From the NCBI RefSeq assembly GCF_004364325.1, contig NZ_SOCP01000011.1, forward strand, positions 124,001-188,000: a stretch of DNA of 64,000 nt, written 5' to 3'. Below are positions 60,595 to 64,000 of this stretch, piece by piece. A program made the translations under genes and the position numbers. Origin of the DNA: Actinophytocola oryzae (GTDB taxonomy: Bacteria > Actinomycetota > Actinomycetes > Mycobacteriales > Pseudonocardiaceae). The stretch's first letter is position 1. Each line of letters begins with the position of its first letter. Below the pieces are notes generated by a model. The model did not search any database, had not been told where the DNA came from, and was given only the letters and a program-made list of their open reading frames with translations.

Positions 60595-61203
60595 GTGACG
60601 GACAAGACGCAAGGGGCACGGCGGCGGGGGCGCCGGCCCGGTGGGGCGGACACGCGGGAGGCGCTGGTCAACGCGGCCCGCGAGGTGTTCATCGAGCAGG
60701 GCTACGACGGCGCGACCGTGCGCGCGATCGCCGCGAAGGCCGGCGTGGACGCCGCGATGGTCAACCACTGGTTCGGCGGCAAGGAGGGCCTGTTCGGCGA
60801 GGCGGTGCTGAAGCTGCCGTTCAACCCGAAGGAGATGGTCGAGGACTTGCTGGCCGCCGACCCCGACCACATCGGCGAGGCCGTCGTGCGGCGGTTCCTC
60901 ACGACGTGGGACAGCACGGGCGGCGGTGTCTTCACCGCGCTCATGCGCAGCGTGACCAGCCACGAGGAGGCGGGGATGATGCTGAAGGACTTCTTCTTCA
61001 AGCACATCTTCAAGCACGTGATCCACAAGCTGGCCCCGGACAACTACGACTTGCGCGCCACCCTGGTGGCCACCCAGCTGGTCGGCATGGGCATGATCCG
61101 CTACGTGGCGAGGTTCGAACCGCTGGCGTCGACCGACATCGACACGATGTCCGCCGCGATCGCCCCCACGATCCAGCGCTACATCTCGGGCAAGGTGGAC
61201 TGA
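60595..61203 (+). CDS. TetR-family regulator, copy A
   Basis: 202 aa from GTG 60595 (60592 is also GTG). N-terminal helix-turn-helix: DTREALVNAAREVFIEQGYDGATVRAIAAKAGVDAAMVNHWFGGKEGLF. C-terminal domain with RYVARFEPLASTDIDTMSAAIAPTIQRYI. It is divergent from trpE with 92 bp between the starts, so it shares that control region. It is clearly paralogous to the TetR gene at 62.4-63.0 kb (FNPxxxVxxLL, MGMxRYVxxxEPxAS and IxxxIQRY blocks in common). Ligand unknown. Confidence 0.88.
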   Translation: MTDKTQGARRRGRRPGGADTREALVNAAREVFIEQGYDGATVRAIAAKAGVDAAMVNHWFGGKEGLFGEAVLKLPFNPKEMVEDLLAADPDHIGEAVVRRFLTTWDSTGGGVFTALMRSVTSHEEAGMMLKDFFFKHIFKHVIHKLAPDNYDLRATLVATQLVGMGMIRYVARFEPLASTDIDTMSAAIAPTIQRYISGKVD

Positions 61204-61212
61204 GCCCTGAAC

Positions 61213-61266
61213 GCACTGAAGGACGCCTTCCTTACGCTGGGCGTTACGAAGGAGTCCTTCAGTGCG
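61213..61266. terminator. palindromic repeat between convergent TetR and hisI
   Basis: GCACTGAAGGACGCCTTCCTTACGC pairs imperfectly with GCGTTACGAAGGAGTCCTTCAGTGC, loop TGG. It sits between the stop codons of TetR copy A and hisI, the place of a two-way terminator. Confidence 0.75.
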
Positions 61267-61284
61267 GCTGACCACCGGCGGCCT

Positions 61285-61623
61285 CTAGAGCAGGCGGTCC
61301 TTGTCGAAGCACGTGGCCGCGCCCGTGTGGCATGCGGCGCCCTCCTGGTCGACCACCAGCAGGATGGTGTCGCCGTCACAGTCCAGGCGCACCTCGTGGA
61401 CGCGTTGCGTGTGCCCGGACGTCTCGCCCTTCACCCACAGCTTCCCCCGGCTGCGGGAGAAGTAGGTGGCGTTCCGGGTCTCCAGCGTCAGCGCCAGCGC
61501 CTCGTCGTCCATCCACGCGACCATCAGCACCTCGCCGGTCCCCCGGCGCTGCGCCACCGCGCACACGAGACCGTCGGCGTTGCGCTTGAGCCGTGCGGCG
61601 ACCTCCGGGTCCAAAGTGGTCAC
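61285..61623 (-). CDS. hisI: phosphoribosyl-AMP cyclohydrolase
   Basis: 112 aa from GTG 61623 (GTGA overlap with hisF); longer frames upstream run through hisF and are shadows. Opens the purine ring of PR-AMP in histidine synthesis. VAWMDDEALALTLETRNATYFSRSRGKLWVKGETSGH, DCDGDTILLVVDQEGAACHTGAATCF carry the metal-binding Asp and Cys residues. Monofunctional, without the HisE domain. Confidence 0.95.
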   Translation of the reverse strand: MTTLDPEVAARLKRNADGLVCAVAQRRGTGEVLMVAWMDDEALALTLETRNATYFSRSRGKLWVKGETSGHTQRVHEVRLDCDGDTILLVVDQEGAACHTGAATCFDKDRLL

Positions 61624-62381
61624 CGGACCACCACCTCGGCCTCCCGCAGGGCGTCCTTGACCTCGCCGATGCGCAGCTGTCCGAAGTGGAAGACGCTCGC
61701 GGCGAGCACGGCGTCGGCACCCGCCTCGACCGCGGGCGGGAAATGCGACACGTCCCCGGCGCCACCCGACGCGATCAGCGGCACGTCCACCTCGGCGCGG
61801 ACCTTGCGGATCAGCTCGAGGTCGAAACCCGCCTTCGTGCCGTCCGCGTCCATCGAGTTCAGCAGGATCTCCCCCACCCCGAGCGCCTGCCCGCGCGCGG
61901 CCCACTCGACCGCGTCGATGCCGGTGCCCTCGCGGCCGCCGTGCGTGGTCACCTCGAAGCCCGACGGTGTGCCGGGTGTGCGCCGCGCGTCGACCGACAG
62001 CACGACGCACTGGGCACCGAACCGCCGGGACGCCTCGGAAAGCAGCTCGGGGCGCAGGATCGCGGCCGTGTTGATCGACACCTTGTCCGCGCCCGCCCGC
62101 AGCAGCTTGTCCACATCGGACACCGCGCGGACGCCACCACCGACGGTCAGCGGGATGAACACCTGCTCGGCCGTGCGCCGCACGACGTCGAACGTGGTCT
62201 CGCGGTCCGACGAGGACGCCGTGACGTCGAGGAAGGTCAGCTCGTCCGCGCCCTCGGCGTCGTAGGCGCGGGCCAGCTCGACCGGGTCGCCCGCGTCGAC
62301 GAGGTTCGTGAAGTTGACGCCCTTGACGACACGCCCGGCGTCGACGTCGAGGCAGGGGATCACGCGGACCGCTACTGGCAT
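61620..62381 (-). CDS. hisF: imidazole glycerol phosphate synthase cyclase subunit
   Basis: 253 aa. RVIPCLDVDAGRVVKGVNFTNLVDAGDPVELARAYDAEGADELTFLDVTAS, IPLTVGGGVR and PLIASGGAG are the half-barrel phosphate-binding blocks of HisF; catalytic Asp residues (CLDVD and the Asp130 region in SVDARR) are present. Forms a complex with HisH, which is not in the window. First gene of the hisF-hisI unit. Confidence 0.96.
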   Translation of the reverse strand: MPVAVRVIPCLDVDAGRVVKGVNFTNLVDAGDPVELARAYDAEGADELTFLDVTASSSDRETTFDVVRRTAEQVFIPLTVGGGVRAVSDVDKLLRAGADKVSINTAAILRPELLSEASRRFGAQCVVLSVDARRTPGTPSGFEVTTHGGREGTGIDAVEWAARGQALGVGEILLNSMDADGTKAGFDLELIRKVRAEVDVPLIASGGAGDVSHFPPAVEAGADAVLAASVFHFGQLRIGEVKDALREAEVVVR

Positions 62382-62431
62382 GCCGCAAGTCTAGGTGGCG
62401 GATACTTGCGGTCTGGCGGAGAGGAGCGGAT

Positions 62432-63004
62432 GTGGCGCGGACCGGGCGGCGGCCGGGGCAGACCCAGACCAGGGAGGACATCCTCGCGGCGGCACGCGAC
62501 CAGTTCGCCGAGCGCGGCTACGGCGGCGCGACCATCCGGGGCATCGCGGCGGCGGCGGGGGTGAACCCCGCGCTCGTGCACCACTTCTTCGGCTCGAAGG
62601 ACCAGGTGTTCGTGGCGGCGCTGAACCTGCCGTTCAACCCGTCGGTACTGGTCGACACCCTCCTGGAGGGACCGCGCGACCGGATCGGCGAACGCGTGCT
62701 GCGGCTGTTCCTCGGACTGTGGCGGAGGCAGGAGACGAGGGCGCCGTTCCTGGCCCTGCTCCGCTCGGTCTCGAACAGCCCCGAGGTGGCCGCCCAGATG
62801 CGGACGTTCATGGAGACCGCGGTCCTGTCGAGGATCGCGGCCGCCCTGGAACTGCCGACGCTGCGCCTGACCGCGGCCGCGTCGCAGATGATGGGGCTCG
62901 CGATGGTCCGGTACGTGCTGGCGGCCGAGCCGATGGCGTCGGCGACCGACGACGAGGTGGTCGCGCTGGTGGCGCCGGTCATCCAGCGCTACTTCGACCC
63001 GTAG
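62432..63004 (+). CDS. TetR-family regulator, copy B
   Basis: 190 aa, GTG 62432, with GAGAGGAG 6 bp upstream. Helix-turn-helix QTREDILAAARDQFAERGYGGATIRGIAAAAGVNPALVHHFFGSKDQVF. C-terminal block MMGLAMVRYVLAAEPMASATDDEVVALVAPVIQRYF. It is divergent from hisF (50 bp apart) and paralogous to copy A on the other side of hisI-hisF. Ligand and targets unknown. Confidence 0.9.
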   Translation: MARTGRRPGQTQTREDILAAARDQFAERGYGGATIRGIAAAAGVNPALVHHFFGSKDQVFVAALNLPFNPSVLVDTLLEGPRDRIGERVLRLFLGLWRRQETRAPFLALLRSVSNSPEVAAQMRTFMETAVLSRIAAALELPTLRLTAAASQMMGLAMVRYVLAAEPMASATDDEVVALVAPVIQRYFDP

Positions 63005-63061
63005 TCGCTGGTTACCCGGATCTGGTCGTACCGTGGTGCGGGCCGCCATACGATCGCTGAC

Positions 63062-63982
63062 ATGCTGCTTCGTCGCGCCTCGCGGATGATCCTGGTCCCC
63101 ACGCTGGCCCTGGCCCTGGTCGGGGCAGCCGAACCGGTCGTGGGCACAGCCGCCGCTGAGACAGACCCCCAGCAGCAACTGCTGTACTACAACCACTCGT
63201 ACGGGGTCTTCGACCGGGAGACCGCCGATGCCATCGAGCACTCGGAGTACCTACCCGAGTTCGCCAACTTCAGCGTCCGCACGTCGACGGGCACCGGCGG
63301 CGTGAGCTGGACCGGCCGCTACCTGATGGGCCGCGAGACCTACGTGGAGCTGTTCGGCGTGGGCGACCTGCCGGACCAGGACGGCACCCTGGGCTCGACC
63401 GGCCTGGGCCTGTCGACGGAACGGGCAGGCCAGCTCCCCACGGTCGCCCAGCGCATGGCCGACGAGGGCGGCACCCCGATCGGGTTCATCCAGATGCGTG
63501 ACTTCGGTGACGGAGTGCCAGTCCCCTGGTTCGACGCGGTACTGGTCGCCGAGACGTACGACTCGTTCAGCGGCTGGGCGATGGAGTACCGCCCGGAGTA
63601 CTTCGCCGACCCGCGCGGCAACACCGAGCCGGAGAACTACCCGGGTGACGTCGGTCGCGAGCGCTACCTGTCGGACGCCTACCGAGACCACCTGATGCGC
63701 GACGTGACCGGCATCCGGATAGCCATGACCCGACGGGACCTGGACGCGACGGTTCCCCTGCTGCGGGCGGGCGACTTCGCCGTCCACACGTACCCCGGCG
63801 GCATCCTGGCCACCAGGGGCGGCACCACGATGCGCTTCGACGCGGTCCCCCGCGAGTCGGCGGGCATGAAGCGGATCGAGTTCTCCCTCAACCGCCCGGT
63901 CCTCCACCGCCATGTGGAACAGCTGGGCAACTCGACCCTCGTCGTCGGCCCCGGCGCCAGGGCGGTGTGGACCTTCCGGTAG
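63062..63982 (+). CDS. secreted protein of DUF5829 type
   Basis: 306 aa. Sec signal peptide (residues about 9-33, MILVPTLALALVGAAEPVVGTAAAET). The mature part opens LLYYNHSYGVFDRETADAIEHSEYLPEFANFSVRTSTGTGGVSWTGRYLMGRETYVELFG, which I recognise as the DUF5829 pattern; it resembles a ring-cleaving-dioxygenase-like (VOC) fold but without obvious metal ligands. Function unknown. Alone on its strand at the window's end; the last 18 bp are non-coding. Confidence 0.7.
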   Translation: MLLRRASRMILVPTLALALVGAAEPVVGTAAAETDPQQQLLYYNHSYGVFDRETADAIEHSEYLPEFANFSVRTSTGTGGVSWTGRYLMGRETYVELFGVGDLPDQDGTLGSTGLGLSTERAGQLPTVAQRMADEGGTPIGFIQMRDFGDGVPVPWFDAVLVAETYDSFSGWAMEYRPEYFADPRGNTEPENYPGDVGRERYLSDAYRDHLMRDVTGIRIAMTRRDLDATVPLLRAGDFAVHTYPGGILATRGGTTMRFDAVPRESAGMKRIEFSLNRPVLHRHVEQLGNSTLVVGPGARAVWTFR

Positions 63983-64000
63983 CCCGGCCTATTGCGTGCC

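Overview
The window is high-GC DNA, roughly 70% by eye, with GTG/TTG starts, 1-4 bp start/stop overlaps, XRE/DUF397 pairs, a SigE-like sigma factor and DUF3558/WXG-type genes. This points to a filamentous actinomycete. The intergenic palindromic CTGAAGGACGCCTTC family and the gene set suggest Pseudonocardiaceae (Lentzea/Saccharothrix/Actinosynnema type); that genus-level guess is inference.

Region 1 (about 1.6-17.6 kb) is a contractile injection system (eCIS/CIS). Reading leftward on the minus strand: sheath, tube 1, tail chaperone-like protein, a 51-codon DUF6760-type protein, an 818-aa DUF4157 'eCIS core' protein, tubes 2 and 3, LysM hub, VgrG/Pvc8 spike, gp25, gpJ, gpI, then a translationally coupled zinc-ribbon/polyproline/one-TM/glycan-binding protein that is a candidate membrane anchor. 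DUF4255 (Pvc16) and PAAR genes run rightward from the same 215-bp divergent region. No AAA+ remodelling ATPase, tape measure or terminator gene was recognised.

Region 2 (17.7-26.9 kb) holds a hypothetical gene, DUF4262, a very large LuxR/LAL regulator, a DUF397/XRE pair with a divergent small cysteine-bearing protein, a PBP4-type D,D-carboxypeptidase and TesB. From 26.9 to 62.4 kb a minus-strand housekeeping backbone appears in the order hisF-hisI-trpE-(TIGR02234)-trpC-trpB-trpA-lgt-gltB-gltD-pyk-tesB, an order also known in other actinobacteria. Plus-strand accessory blocks interrupt it.

Block A (28.5-34.5 kb) has a P/T-rich secreted protein plus SigE-like sigma factor, an aromatic amino-acid ammonia-lyase homologue with an altered MIO triad plus an LLM oxidoreductase, and a WXG/DUF3558 trio. 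Block B (41.0-53.7 kb) has a beta-glucan utilisation regulon: secreted GH16-CBM6, CebEFG-like ABC importer, eroded GH1 and LacI regulator, with two TGAGAGCGCTCTCA-type operators. A MarR gene, a cobalamin riboswitch with btuF-C-D, and an SDR/dehydrogenase pair behind a 30-bp palindrome follow. The right edge carries two paralogous TetR genes flanking hisI-hisF, and a secreted DUF5829 protein.

No rRNA, tRNA, CRISPR array, transposase or prophage integrase was seen.
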